Under the pieces are notes generated by a model, which was not told the DNA's origin, ran no database searches, and saw only the letters and a list, made by a program, of their open reading frames with translations. 64,000 nucleotides of DNA, taken from positions 2,372,666-2,436,665 of the forward strand of contig KV440964.1 of NCBI GenBank assembly GCA_001636495.1, given 5' to 3'. This document shows positions 64,000 to 64,000 of the stretch, piece after piece. Within the stretch, counting starts at the first letter, position 1; every line of letters begins with the position of its first letter. Source of the DNA: Sutcliffiella horikoshii. Its GTDB lineage: Bacteria; Bacillota; Bacilli; Bacillales; Bacillaceae_I. A program made the translations under genes and the position numbers.

Positions 64000-64000
64000 T

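Overview
The window is a chromosomal segment of an AT-rich, endospore-forming member of the Bacillaceae. The evidence is spoIVA, sleB/ypeB, ypjB and the yphA/yphB/YIEGIA-cap genes, Bacillus-type Shine-Dalgarno sequences, many intrinsic terminators, and gene order. From sigX to ypjB the order closely follows what I remember of Bacillus subtilis (sigX-rsiX ... serA-ribU-fer-ypbB-recS-ypbDEFG-ypbH-gudB-ypdA-ansA-prsW-sleB-ypeB-ypfAB-cmk-ypfD-fni-yphAB-der-gpsA-yphEF-spoIVA-hbs-folE-mtrB-hepS-menG-hepT-ndk-cheR-aroCBH-trpEDCFBA-hisC-tyrA-aroA-ypiABF-qcrABC-ypjAB). No prophage, insertion sequence, rRNA, tRNA or CRISPR array was recognised.

Layout. 1-5.6 kb: end of an ECF-transporter-like membrane protein, the sigma-X/anti-sigma-X pair behind its own sigma-X-type promoter, a GntP permease with 3-hydroxybutyrate dehydrogenase, and a PHP histidinol phosphatase. 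5.6-9 kb: serA (minus strand), an FMN riboswitch with ribU, and ferredoxin (minus strand). 9-16 kb: the ypbB-recQ-CPBP protease-LysM-ypbF cluster, a phosphoesterase, a MerR/cobalamin-binding regulator and mecB. 16-24 kb: gudB, ypdA, ansA, prsW, the germination pair sleB-ypeB, and the PilZ protein ypfA. 24-33 kb: cmk-plsC-ypfD, fni, yphA-yphB-cap, der, gpsA. 33-41 kb: yphEF, spoIVA, hbs, folE-mtrB, the menaquinone genes hepS-menG-hepT, ndk. 41-55.4 kb: a hairpin array, cheR, then the aromatic supraoperon aroC-B-H/trpEDCFBA/hisC/tyrA/aroA. 55.4-64 kb: a short-period repeat, an amidohydrolase-like protein, ypiA/B/F, the menaquinol:cytochrome c reductase qcrABC, ypjA, ypjB, a zinc metallopeptidase and the start of another hairpin array.

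How genes work together. mtrB makes TRAP, and its RNA target (eleven GAG/TAG triplets before a terminator) lies in the trp leader about 8 kb downstream. hepS/hepT and menG make the menaquinone that qcrABC oxidises. aroC/B/H, trp, hisC, tyrA and aroA form one chorismate-to-aromatics unit. sleB/ypeB and spoIVA serve spore germination and coat assembly.

The most interesting signals: (1) a CarH/LitR-type adenosylcobalamin regulator with the Wx9EH photoreceptor signature, whose own promoter carries three contiguous 11-bp direct repeats overlapping the -35 box, the arrangement described for CarH operators; (2) a perfect 17-bp hairpin with a T-run inside the fni coding sequence; (3) six copies of a 52-bp palindromic unit in exact register after ndk, with a second 52-bp-period hairpin array at the right edge; (4) six CGCCCG units spaced exactly 20 bp apart with two alternating unit types; (5) a minus-strand terminator with no gene, suggesting an undescribed small RNA between gpsA and yphE. 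Protein functions rest on family recognition from memory and visible motifs; no database search was run.
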